Assembly (NCBI RefSeq): GCF_963678635.1
Contig: NC_087063.1
Span: 18,585,814 to 18,645,813 of the forward strand
From: Symsagittifera roscoffensis
Lineage: Eukaryota; Xenacoelomorpha; Acoela; Convolutidae
DNA length: 60,000 nucleotides
Reading direction: 5' to 3'
The notes under the pieces are model-generated. The model was given only the letters and a program-made list of their open reading frames with translations, did not search any database and had not been told where the DNA came from. Position 1 is the stretch's first letter. Each line of letters begins with the position of its first letter. This document shows, one piece after another, positions 41,804 through 52,679 of the stretch. A program made the position numbers and the translations under genes.

Positions 41804-42079
41804 TGTCATCCGGCATGGACCGACAAAACTTAGATATATAAATATTTATACTAATGATTTACGTTGTTGTATATGTTCATGGTGTTGCATGTCATAAACA
41901 TACATTTGGCCGGTTAATCGACCTTGAGAGATCTTCTCTCAAACATTGACCGAATGAGCGGTCAGAGCATGAATAAATATTGGTTCAGAGTGGTCGTTAT
42001 ATCTCGCTCCGCGTTAGATTATTTGTTCGCCGATCCGTTCGGATTCTGGAATCAACCGATCATACGTTGAGGTATGACA
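41804..42079 (+). repeat. Shared Gypsy LTR (3' LTR of the left unit, 5' LTR of the right unit)
   Basis: 276 bp, TGTCATCCGGCATGG to GGTATGACA. It contains a TATA-like tatataaatattta near 41835 and an AATAAA at 41972-41977, consistent with promoter and poly(A) functions. It has polypurine tract on the left and primer binding site on the right. Confidence 0.9.
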
Positions 42080-43679
42080 TGGCGCAGTCAGCAGGATGTT
42101 CCAAAAACCCACTCAACATAAAGCCGTTCTGGGAAAAAAAATCGGCAGAACGACCTCTAGAGTGTACTTAGTGGGGTGCGATAATGGAAATGGCGATATT
42201 TGCGAAAGATGGGATAGAAGTACAAAATCTATTGAGAGCCCGACCAACACTAGTCGAACCGGCAGAGCAAGTGTACGAACTTGAAATCACAGGAGAAACT
42301 GAAGCACAAAGGAAGAACAGTGAGGTCAGAAATCAAGAGAAAAGAGTAGGTAGGGAAAACCATGTGATCAAAGCGAGGGAAAAATGAACATTTTGTAATT
42401 CATTCAGATGGGACGAAGCAGACGCGAAAGTACCCAGCTACATATTCTTATGCTTAGGAGCGGAATGACAAAGACAAATACAACAGAAACGTACCAATTT
42501 GGAATTACACACCGTTTCCACTCAAGAACTGATGACAACACTCGAGGATTTTTTTATCATACTAGATTCATTGCTTTTGAAAGATACAATTTCATCTGTC
42601 GAAAACAGAAAAAGAATGAGAGTTTAGAACAATTTCATTCGGACCTCATGGAATTAGCATCGCGGGCGGATTGTGGAGATCGTGAAGATGAATGGGTTTG
42701 CGACATGTTCACCGCACATATGAACAACGACAGAATAGCCGAGGAACTATTAGCACAAACCAGGAGTCCACAAGGCACATATAAATATGCAATACGACGA
42801 GAAAAATGTATTGAACATAGTAAAACTATAAAAATCAACCCTTTTGGCGGACATCAAATTACGACAAAGCAAGAACAGGTCAATTACATAAACACACGAG
42901 GTCGCGTGAATTACTCTAACAGTCAAAACACACAAAGAGGGCGAGGCACCCGAGGCAGACCGTTTCAACGAGGATCACAAAGTAACAGAGGACAACAAAG
43001 AGCTACAAACACCGGAAATCAAAAACATTGTTATAAATGCGGAAACCAGTATAATCAAAATCATTTACAGTCCTGTCCCGCTAAAGATAAAATCTGTGCA
43101 AAAAGCGCCAAACGGGGACAATTCGCCAAAGTATGCCGATCAACGAAAGTCAATTATCTAGAAGATACTCAAGTCGACCAACAGGAGGAGCTTGACACCG
43201 AAAGCCTTGGAACAGAAAACGATCCAGTGGCGTTTGCAGAATTTTCTTCCAGCAATGGTTGGGATGATAATCAAATAGATAATTTTTCGGTGATGGCAAT
43301 CGCGGAATCATTCGAGATTAAGAATACAAGAACATTAGTTGAAGACGATCTAAACGGCCATATTGTGAAATTAAAAACTAATTCCGAACAATTTTTCGCT
43401 ATTGCCGATTCGGGCAGCCCAATGTCTTTTCTAAACGAAAAAACCGCAAGGCGCATTCAACAACACGATAAATATGCACTGTTTAGAAACATTCCAACAG
43501 GAGATACAGCCCGACATTTAGCGTGTTACAATGGCAAAACGATCGTTCCGAAAGGAAGATTGATCATTACAATCGAGTCAGGGGTTTGGAAAATTCAGTC
43601 AGCTCAGTTCATTGTAGTCGATGACAAAAAGCAAACATTATCGGAAGGAATCTACTTCCGCAGATCGGTATCAAAGTAA
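42079..43679 (+). pseudogene. Gypsy Gag-protease, broken near its start
   Basis: The ATG at 42079 uses the last LTR base. The first frame (MAQSAG, then NPLNIKPFWEKK) stops at TAG 42169; other early pieces lie in different frames. From 42408 the frame is open for 423 codons: the Gag core (CRKQKKNESLEQFHSDLMEL, ASRADCGDREDEW), an Arg/Gly/Gln-rich basic region, zinc knuckle CYKCGNQY with HLQSC, and a second knuckle altered at key positions (Ser for Cys, Gln for His in CAKSAKRGQFAKVC). The aspartic protease follows with the catalytic triad in IADSGSPMSFL (about 43402-43434). It ends at TAA 43677, before RT, and the frame must shift to continue. Confidence 0.8.
42080..42097 (+). other. Primer binding site (tRNA-Ser-like)
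   Basis: TGGCGCAGTCAGCAGGAT immediately after the LTR; its complement ends CTGACTGCGCCA, as expected for a serine tRNA 3' end. It overlaps the first Gag codons. Confidence 0.75.
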
Positions 43680-43774
43680 CTCAAGAACAGAAACCAGAAA
43701 AGATACATGCTATACAAGAACAAAAAGAGTCAAATCAAGCGATAAAACAATGGGTCAAAGACAATTACGCACAA

Positions 43775-44572
43775 TTGTGCGTACGTATCGGAAAATCCAA
43801 AAATCACACAAGGAAAACACAATTCATTGAAGAATTCGTTCCATTACAACAGAAGGGTCGACGTATTCCGATACATCTGCAAGAACGTGTGGGAGGAGAG
43901 CTAAACAATTTTATTGATCAAAGACATATTATCAAATTAGATAAATGTTCGGACAAACAATTTATAAGACCAATTGTCATTAAATTGAAAAAGGACCAAA
44001 CAGTTAAACTTGCATTGGATTCGAAGAAAATCAATAAATTTATTCATAAAAACAAGTATCAGATGCCTAAAATCGACTTATTACTAGATATCATTGCGCA
44101 GGTAGTCAAATCAGACAAAACAAAGCCAGAGCTGTTCTCTAAACTTGAACTGAGATACGCATACTCTCAAATCCCGCTGGATCGAAAAACGCGTGAACAA
44201 TGCAATTTCAGTTTAGTCGGTGGCAATGCAACAGAAACCTATCAATTCCAAACGGGATTCTACGGTCCCACGGATATGCCAGCTGAATTTCAAAAAGCTG
44301 CCGACTTACCGTTGACGAATTGCACGAACCCATACGCATATTTAGATGATATACTAATAGTCACTAAGGGAAACAAAGAGTTAGATCAACAGAAGTTGAA
44401 AGCAGTTTTGGACAAACTCGATGGAGAAAATCTCGCGATTTCGCTCGAGAAATGTAAGTTAGCTTGTAAAGAGATTGAGTGGCTAGGATTTAACATCAAT
44501 AGTGAAGGCACAACCCCACTAATTAAGAAAACTGAAGCAATAGAGAAACCGTCAGCACCAAAAATCATTTAA
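43775..44572 (+). pseudogene. Gypsy reverse transcriptase
   Basis: The frame is open for 265 codons. RT boxes in order: RRIPIHLQERVGGEL, FIRPIVIKLKKD, NKYQMPKIDLLLD, FSKLELRYAYSQIPL (motif A, with Glu where Asp is usual, L-x-L-x-x-A-Y), TGFYGPTDMPAEFQ, and the catalytic AYLDDILIVTKG (about 44336-44370), then WLGFNINSEGTTPL. It stops at 44570; the connection and the start of RNase H follow in other frames. The motif A acid change (D to E) would impair catalysis. Confidence 0.8.
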
Positions 44573-44779
44573 ACAATTAAAAAGTTTTATGGGGTCAATA
44601 CATCATCTCACAAGATATATACCAAATTTAGCACAAGCAGCTGCCGCGCTCCGTCCATTGCTAAAAAACACAGAAAAGAAAAAACCACTTGACTGGTCAT
44701 TAGAACACAACACAGCTTTCAAGAACATACTAAAGTTAGTAGCTGAAATTACTCAAAACAAATTTTGACCAACAATCAG

Positions 44780-45699
44780 AAACTCGCTTAGTTTGCGACG
44801 CATCGAATACAGGTTTAGGAGCTGCACGTTTTTTAAATTCCCTCGAGGAAAAATGTTCTGTAAAAGAACTAGAATTATTGGGAGTAGTTTGGGCAATCGA
44901 ACATTTCAAATATAATTTTTACGGAAAACATTTTAGAGTCATTACAGATAATCAAGCTTTAATCAGCGCTTTAAACGCAAGAGGAAGATCAAAAACAAGT
45001 CAGAGTCGACTCGCACGGTGGATTGATAGATTAATTCCATTTCATTTTGATATCAAACATTTGGCGGGGAATAAAATGGGACTAATAGACTACATGTCCC
45101 GAAATCCAGTTGGATTGGCAGTACCCCCTAGTGAGTATGATGAGGAATTTGTAGTTGCATCAATTAATGCATTCATAAACGACCTTGAATTGATTGACAA
45201 CGTCATTCTGAATAACTTGGCCAATCAGAACAAAGCACCGTATGAACTGATCAAAAAACGCGCGAAAAATAAAGGGTTATTAGATGCTACTTCAAACACT
45301 CAAATCACATATGCACATTCCAAACATTCCACTCACGGTCAATTGCGAACTAAAACTTCAATTCAGTCTCACCCAAAAATCGCCAACGAACAGTCAGCTC
45401 TCTCTCAATCAAAATTTCTCAAAACAAAACAACCAGTCCGAAAAACAGTAAATTGTATTATTCACTCTAAGATGAACAGACGACCAGAAACTCGTGGATT
45501 CAGTGGAGGCTTCCTACCTACGGAACTAGAGAGTACCGATCCGACAGGACAAAACACTAAGTCAGCTACACAGTGGCAAGGATTGTCCGACAGGGAAGAA
45601 AGTCTGTCAGACCTACGATGGCACAAAAGGCCACCTACAAAAAGAAAGAAAGCGAACAGCAACTCACCAAAACAGACAAATAAAGAAAGTACCACATAA
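44780..45699 (+). pseudogene. Gypsy RNase H and linker
   Basis: VCDASNTGLGA near 44797 carries the first RNase H Asp. After a stop-free start at 44878: GVVWAIEHFKYNFYGK, the ITDNQALISAL motif, LARWIDRL and HFDIKHLAGNKMGLIDYMSR, the usual end of Gypsy RNase H. The region then becomes a long Lys/Ser/Thr-rich linker (about 45290-45697) before the integrase. Stop TAA at 45697. Confidence 0.78.
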
Positions 45700-45837
45700 G
45701 TTCAAGATGCGAGAGAGGTCATTACTAAAAAGAAAATCGAAGAGACACGCCAGAAATTAAATTTCTCCACAAAAATTTTCACTGATAATCGGGGAGAGCA
45801 CGACAGCCAAACGGAGAAAAAGAATATTACGGAACAA

Positions 45838-47150
45838 TTGAAAACGAAGTCCTGCCAGACGGAGAACGAAGCAACTTCCAGTTCTAAAACGAATTCCTGC
45901 CAGACGGAGACTGAAGTAACCTCCAATTCTACTCAAACAAAAGTATCTGGAGAACAGAATTCGGAAGATGCGATTTGGGTAAGCCGCATGGACCCAACGA
46001 AAACTACACAAAAGGAGTTGAAACGCAACAAAGTACCCCCAACAATGACAACAAGTACATCACTTGAAGCCAGTCATGAAATGATGACCGAGGGACTGAT
46101 AGCAACGATAGAAAAGGACACGAACACAACAGAAAGCAAAGAAGACACCCCATTGTTCCGGAAAAAACTTCAACGGGTACTGGGTATGCAGTTCATCGCG
46201 GCGGCAACAAAAAAAGATCGAAACCTCCGCCCACTCATCAACTTTGTTAAGAAGCGAGACTGGGAGACCATAAAAAACTCTTATGGGCCTTATTGGCACA
46301 GCATCAGGAATCGACTTCATGTCCGCGAAGACTGTCTCCTGATTGATGAAAGGATTGTGATACCGACTCAACTACGTCAAACAGTGCTCGACACTCTTCA
46401 TTTGACCCACCCAGGATCGGCAGCCATGTTGGATCTGTGCCAACACGTCTGGTTCCCTCACATTCATAGAACCATTGTTCACATGGCTCAGAACTGCAAA
46501 CATTGTACGGAACAAGGTAAAAATCTAAAACCCATTATAGGAAAAAACATTCATTCCTTATGGAACCGATGGTAGAACCTAACGAAGAAGTTCAATTAGA
46601 TTTTGCAGGACCCCTTCCGGATAAATTAAATAGGGACGCTTACTTTTTGGTCGCTATAGATAAATGGTCGAAATTTCCTACCGCAAAGGTTGTTTCCAAC
46701 ACAACAGCCGACATCGCCATTAAATTCATGCAACGACATATTTCAAACAACGGCGTACCAAGAAGATTAAGATGCGATCAGGCTTAGACATTCAGAGCAA
46801 AGAAATTTCATTTTTTCTGTAACTCAAATCATATCAAACTACTTTTTGCATCGGTAGACGATCACAGAGCAAAAGGGGTAGTTGAAGGAATGATACAAAC
46901 ACTCAAACGCAGATTAGCTGTAATGAAGATTGATAAAACAAACACATCGTATCGACATGCTTCCGACGTAGTCAAGATAATAAAAACTTTACTGATCATA
47001 TCACACGGCGTAACAAAAATTTCACCTTTTGAAGCACATTTAGGCTGTAAACCTAACACTCTTCCATCAAACATCGCAACAAATAGTACACCAAATAACT
47101 TAAATTGGGAAAACGCAAAACATGCATGTTTAGATCGAAAGAATTAGAAA
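45838..47150 (+). pseudogene. Gypsy integrase
   Basis: 45838-46575 is open: an acidic/Thr-rich linker, then the zinc domain HLTHPGSAAMLDL, WFPHIHRTIVHMAQ and CKHCTEQGKN. The core comes in the next frame: LDFAGPLPDKL (first Asp), VAIDKWSKFPTAK, NNGVPRRLRCDQA (second Asp) with TAG at 46785 where Gln would be expected, and DDHRAKGVVEGMIQTLKRRL holding the catalytic Glu. The frame ends TAG 47145. The DDE residues are present but not in one frame. Confidence 0.8.
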
Positions 47151-47269
47151 AGCCGCCACTATCCGCAGAGATCATGCATGATCTCCAAAGATGGTCGGAA
47201 AACGAGGTGACAGTTAAGGAAAAAGGGAACTAAAAGCACAATTGCCAAAGAATCTCCAAATGCTAAAGT

Positions 47270-48399
47270 CTCCAACACAGCAGATATCAGGTGCACGTCA
47301 TAAAATTATAGAACTAGCCAAAGATAAGCTTAATGTAAGATACAAAGGGATACAAAGAACAATAGAACCACATACTAAGAAAAAGATAGAGCAGGTGGTA
47401 CGGAACCAACGAAAGTAAAATCTCCAAAAATGTTTAATAAAAAACATAAGACAGTGGATGAAAAAGTTTTGACATACACTCCACACACCGCTTGGGCACA
47501 AACATTCGGCAAACAACCGAGATTATTAAGAATAGCGGAGCAGCTTTTGTACCGAACCCTTTAATTTATGGGCCTCGTAGACCATCTCGGCTAAGCGATT
47601 ATGTGGCTTATAAATCCGCACGGAGAATTGGACCACGTCTACGTTTTTTAGACATTAACAACTCCAATGCGCCACAACATGCAATGTTCCAAGAAGTTGA
47701 GGTGACGGGTCTCCCAGTGAAACATTCGAAAAAATCAAAACAGCAAACGAGCAGCCCAACGAAACGGAAGGCGAAAGCAACGGGGAAACGCACTGGAGGA
47801 CGACCTACAACAAAACCCAAAACAAGGGAATGACATTAGAAAAAGAGGTATCAGCAGGAAAGGAAAAGACAACAACTGAGGATGCAGAGTCAAGTCAGGA
47901 TGACAATCGATCAACCACATCATCGGAAGATGTAGCCCCTTCGCCAAAATGGCAGAACCAGAAAACAACACCACCAGCAGCAGAACCATCAAGGAAATCC
48001 ACGCGAAACCGCCAATCGGCGCTGTCAAATGCATTTGGGAATTCTATCCCAATTAACGCTATAATCGAACCGGAAAACATTGAAAAGACAAAGGAAAGTC
48101 GAAGAATTGAGATAGACTCGCCACCCGAACAACAAAAGTCAAATTATCCAAGCCTGAAAACTCTAATAAAAAAAATGGGTTTTTTGGACGAAACCCCGCA
48201 ATATCAAGCGTGCTTGAAGTTTATCGAAGCTATCAGCCTAAAACAGGCCAACAAGAAAAATGAGGTGGTGGATTTAACGTCACCAACGGATGAGGAGATG
48301 GCAGAAAACAATAATGATATCCTACTTATTAAAGAAGAAAAAACTAAGAAAAATGATGCGGATGCGGAAATGCCAGACGACGAAGAACACACGAAATAG
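47270..48399 (+). pseudogene. Gypsy post-integrase tail in two overlapping frames
   Basis: The first frame (47492-47833) contains FVPNPLIYGPRRPSRLSDYV and a basic KKSKQQTSSPTKRKAKATGK segment. Its TGA overlaps the ATG of the second frame (ATGA at 47830-47833). The second frame (47830-48399) is acidic and Ser-rich, carries SRKSTRNRQSALSNAFGN and ends PDDEEHTK-stop. The same tail motifs end the gag-only ORF. Function unknown; no envelope features. Confidence 0.6.
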
Positions 48400-48558
48400 G
48401 AAGATGAACTGGCAAAAGAAGTAAAAGAGGCAAAATGAACAAGGATTAACGTCCCATGGGGACGAAAAACTCAAAACCAAAACTGCAACGGTCCCACGTG
48501 GACTTTAAAACTCAATTACTATTTATAATTATTAAATTAAACTTGTGTCGAGGGGGGA

Positions 48559-48817
48559 TGTCATCCGGCATGGACCGACAAAACTTAGACATATAAATAT
48601 TTATAGTTATTTTTTACGTTGTTGTATATGTCTATGGTGTTGCATGTCATAAACATACATTTGGCCGGTTAATCCACCTTGAGAGATCTTCTCTCAAACA
48701 TTGACCGAATGAGCGGTCAGAGCATGAATAAACATTGGTTCAGAGTGGTCGTTTTATCTCGCTCCGCGTTAGATTATTTGTTTGTCGATCCGTTCGGATT
48801 CTGGAATCAACCGAATC
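48559..48817 (+). repeat. 3' LTR, truncated
   Basis: Near-identical to 41804-42079 but the last roughly 20 bp (catacgttgaggtatgaca) are missing. The preceding polypurine tract is cgaggggggа-type (gaggggggA before TGTCAT). Loss of the terminal bases means no intact integration boundary or target duplication can be read. Confidence 0.85.
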
Positions 48818-49144
48818 AAACGCTCATTCTGCCGTTTTCTCGACAGTTTTTTTTTTTCATGATAACCGTTTCGGTTTTTTTCTCCTTTAATCATTTCAGA
48901 AATGTTTTCATATTTTGCATACTTGGTGGTATCATTTTACCCTTTTCTCGGATTTTGCGATGTCGTGGTTAACTGCGTTTGTACCGCCGTTTCGCTGTTT
49001 CTTTGGAATGAGAGAGATAGAGTGTAGAATACTCATTACGGATTCGAAGCTTTTTAGGTGGCTGTCGGTCTAGATATGACGTATCTTGAACTTGTTGGCA
49101 TCTGCGTATTTTTTGCAATAGCTTTTTTTCGCAGGTGATTGTAG
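48818..49144. other. AT-rich sequence between two Gypsy elements
   Basis: Lies between the truncated LTR and the end of the minus-strand Gypsy tail. It could contain that element's 3' LTR, but I see no second copy to confirm it. Confidence 0.35.
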
Positions 49145-50195
49145 TTATGTGGTGTCTTTAAAGTATAATAATTCGAGAGCTGTTTCCAGGCGGACTTCTG
49201 TGCAAATAACATCCGTTGGATCCTCGCCAAATGATACTGTTTTAGTTTTTGGTTCTTTTATTTGCGGAAATTCCACATTGCACACTGTCATAGGATTATC
49301 TACGGTTCCTTCCGATATCTGGCTGATAAAAAATGAGATCTCAAAATTTTGTACCAAAGAGCTTATTCTTGTTCTTGTTAAGCGTCTTTGCTCTGGTGAT
49401 TCTTCGTTTGGTGTGACTTTGGAGTCTAGTCGCTTTGCCGGCGGTCTTTTCTGTGAGGATGTCTTCCATACCTGTTTTGGAATCAAAGGATAGCAGCAAT
49501 AATGAGGTAACGCACTCGAGTTGGATGTTTGTGAAATCCTCCTTGCGTTTTTCTGTGGGCTATTTTTCTGCACACTTGGCTTTTCTCTTTGATTATCGAT
49601 GCTGTTTCTTTCTCCTTTCCTTTTTGTCCTGCTATGTGTGCCTCTTGGTTTTGTGACAAACGGTTTGAAGAGTTTCTGGGGTCTTAGTGCTCTTCTGTTC
49701 ATTGACTGATGAGTTACTTTTTGTAGGCTTTTTGATGGAGATCGTTTTGCGATGGTTGGATTGCTTATCACTTTGCTTGTAGTGGATTCTGTTGTTTTTT
49801 CCACTGTGGTCTGTCGACCTAAAACACGTGGTTCGGCCCTTGGTAATGGTGTGACTGCCACAAAGTTTTTAAGTTTCGCTTGTCGGCATTTCCAATAGAC
49901 TCTTGGATCATGTATAAATGCCGAACCGTCATGCCTTATCAATCTCGGTTGTTTTCCGTCCTCCAGGATTCATGATGTGTGTTCAATATATAACTGTTCA
50001 GCCATTTTCGATAAGTTTGAACTGGCCGTCAAATACGTCCAGGTTTTTTGTTTTCCGGTTAATGATTCCTGAGTTTTTAACTACTTGCTTGATACGCTTA
50101 CTCAAGGCGGGATCTATAGTATGTGCTGAGACCTTCAGTCTTCTACAATTTGTATTTTTCTTCTCCTGGTTAGTTAGTAACCGGGTATTTTTCAA
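49145..50195 (-). pseudogene. Tail of the minus-strand Gypsy polyprotein
   Basis: The minus frame from 50195 gives KVVKNSGIINRKTKN and FDGQFKLIENG; the frame 49942-49145 is open for 265 codons: MIRHDGSAFIHDPRVYWKCR, then a long basic, Ser/Thr-rich tail ending near 49145 with TAG-like termination. The first motif corresponds to the post-integrase segment of related elements. Its uninterrupted length contrasts with the broken RT upstream. Confidence 0.6.
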
Positions 50196-50321
50196 ATTAT
50201 TAGGTTAGCGATATCAGTTTTTGGGTCGTCGCTAAGGAAAGCTTGTTTGACTCTAATGATATCACAGGGTTTGTTACCCAATGTTAAGTTCAGGCCTAAT
50301 GGGAACTTTTTGTCGCTGCTC

Positions 50322-52300
50322 TCATGGACTACAGTACAAGTTGGTTTTCCTTGTTCTAGGCTGGCTGATTTTTTTTCCAGGGTTGTGGTCTTCTTCTGTT
50401 AAAGTTAGTGTGGCCGCATTGGTTCTTCCTCTTCCACAACGGTTGGCCTCAGTTGTGGTGGGAAATTGTAAATAGATCCGCTTACGTATGCCTGGGGTTC
50501 TTTGTATATCAGTTCTAGCCAATCAGGTTTGAGCTGGAATGAAATATATTTATTGATGAAATATCCGATGGATTTGTAGTTGAATTATTTTTCGAAATTG
50601 TTGCCACCACGCATTGTTTATCGTAGTTTGAGGGTGGCAAGGGTTTTCCGATTGGAATTCTTGAAATGGGATCGGTAAAACCCACGTCTTTGGCAGCTAA
50701 GTGTTTTATTGAAATGTTAAGTGTTAATAGTCGGTCACCCATTTTGTTAGACGACTATGATGATTTTTATTCCAGTGATTACATGGTAAAGCCAATGATA
50801 GTGCTTTATGATCTGTTATTGTTTTCAAATCGATCCGTATCAGTAATTTTTATAGTGCTCTACGGCCCAAACAATACCTAGAAGTTCAAGTTTTTTTATC
50901 AAAATTTTCGCTTCGTTAGGATTGAAAAATTAGATAGCGAAAAAAACTGATCTTCAGTCAATCCCATGAAGTTCTTCGAGCGTAGCGCTAAGACCGTTAT
51001 GAGATGCGTCGGTTTTTACTCTGTTGAAAATAATTCAAATAATTTCAAAAAAGAATTAAAAAAATTTTTCGTTGAAATGCATGGTCTCTGTTAGGCTTAC
51101 GATTTCGACCTTTTTTTTCGAAAGCGATTGCGTGGTCGTCCGACCAATTGAATTGTGAGTTCTTGTTTAGTAACAGTCTTAAACGACTTCCCAAAATTGC
51201 GAGATTCTGAACAAAATTCGAAATTTGGTTGAATGGTTTGAAAAATGAACATTAATTTTTCAAATTCCGAGGGATGGGAATTGATTATATGGCTAAGCTT
51301 TATGTGATTACTTCTTTTAGAGTGATTACTTCTGAATCTGATATTATGATACCAAGTCATTCCATTTCTTTTTTTAAAAATTAACCGCAAAATTTTTGCC
51401 ACTTAACCGCCAAATTTTTGTCATAGGTAGATAAAATTTTTTCGACTATTGATTTATGTTTATTGAGCTTTCATTGGAAGGAACTAAAATATGATCAAGA
51501 TGAAGGTCAGCAAAAGGATGTTTTCCAATGGTAGAGGAGTCAATTACTTTTTGAAATTGGTTTGGCATGTCGCCGAGTCCATAAAAACCAGTTAAGAATT
51601 GGTGTTTTCCAGTTATTTTTCTCCTATTATACTAGTTATGCACTATTTACTTGTAAAATTGTCGGGGCTTAATCGACTGTCGGATTTTTGGGTCTATCTA
51701 ATGTTGTAACCCAAAACATTTTGACGAATTTTTGGGAAAGTTCTGATGCTATTTTATCTAATAGTTTGTGAAAGTTTGGCATCTGGTATTGGTTTGTTTA
51801 TAAATTTTGAGTCTAAAGCGACCTTAATTGACTTATTTTTCTTGCAAGTGATTACTGTTGGGCCGATAAATCTATCTTTGTCAAAAATATTGATTTTTTT
51901 AGGGTGACATTGGGAAACTTGTCTAACAAGTTCTCGATTTACTGGCGCGAGTAAATGTAAAGGTAACCCTTCTTCCTTTTATTTGTATCGGTTTCAAAGG
52001 GTCATGAAAGTGGGTAATTTTGTATTGGTTTTTCCTACCAGTTCTGTTAAAAAGTGGGTAAAATGTTTTTAAAATATTTTCCGTTGCTTTCTTGGTTGAT
52101 CCGATGAAATTTATGGCTGTTTTTTTTTCAATCTAGTTCGAGAAAAAGGTAAAAGGTTTATGGGCAACTTCGAGCTCAACATGGGCTAGATTGTAGCTTC
52201 CAAGTATGTTTCGCTCATGTCTGATATTGATTAAGAAGGCTGTTTTCTAGTGTGACCATCCGTTGGATCTGATAGGTACGACAACTTGACCCATTACCTT
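50322..52300 (-). pseudogene. Minus-strand Gypsy RT/RNase H remnants
   Basis: Blocks on the minus strand: QYQMPNFHKLLDKIASELSQ near 51770, TGFYGLGDMPNQFQK at about 51570, and an RT active-site relic LDHILVPSN (LDD changed to LDH) near 51500. RNase H end: SIKHLAAKDVGFTDPISRIP at 50700, PPSNYDKQCVVATI. Many stops; dead. Confidence 0.7.
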
Positions 52301-52679
52301 TATCGCGTCTGTCTGTGAAGCCACAATCTAGGTCATCCGTTGCTCTTCGACCTCATTTATTTTCAGGTATAGATCACGTAGTTTGAGTTCAGGATTTACG
52401 TTTTTAGGAAGCTCGCCGTGTTTCCTGAATTGACTTGGATATTTAAATGAACGGAAATTACTTTTCCAAACCCAATTTTTAGAAAGCTTTCAGTTCGTTT
52501 CCATCGTTTTCAAATATTGTTGTCACGTTTATTTTCAAATAGTCGTCGTTTTCACTTTATCTTGATGCAGATCATGCATCAATTACACTGCGAAGTTTCT
52601 TATGTAAATGGCTACCTAAAACAGATTGATCCGACGGATGTATAAATTCAGTGTTCACAACTTCGTGACTATTTACAAA

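Larger units (their letters stand above)
41804..48817 (+). mobile_element. Nearly full-length Ty3/Gypsy retrotransposon
   Basis: LTR, tRNA-Ser-type primer binding site, Gag with zinc knuckles, aspartic protease, RT, RNase H, integrase, tail, polypurine tract and second LTR occur in Gypsy order. The 3' LTR stops after gaatcaaccga, about 20 bp before the expected end. Each coding module remains recognisable but stops and frameshifts separate them, so this copy is not autonomous now. Confidence 0.88.

Noticed and set aside
49149-49656. Plus-strand ORFs rich in Val, Ser and Cys
   Set aside because: They lie opposite the long minus-strand Gypsy tail frame and show no domain.
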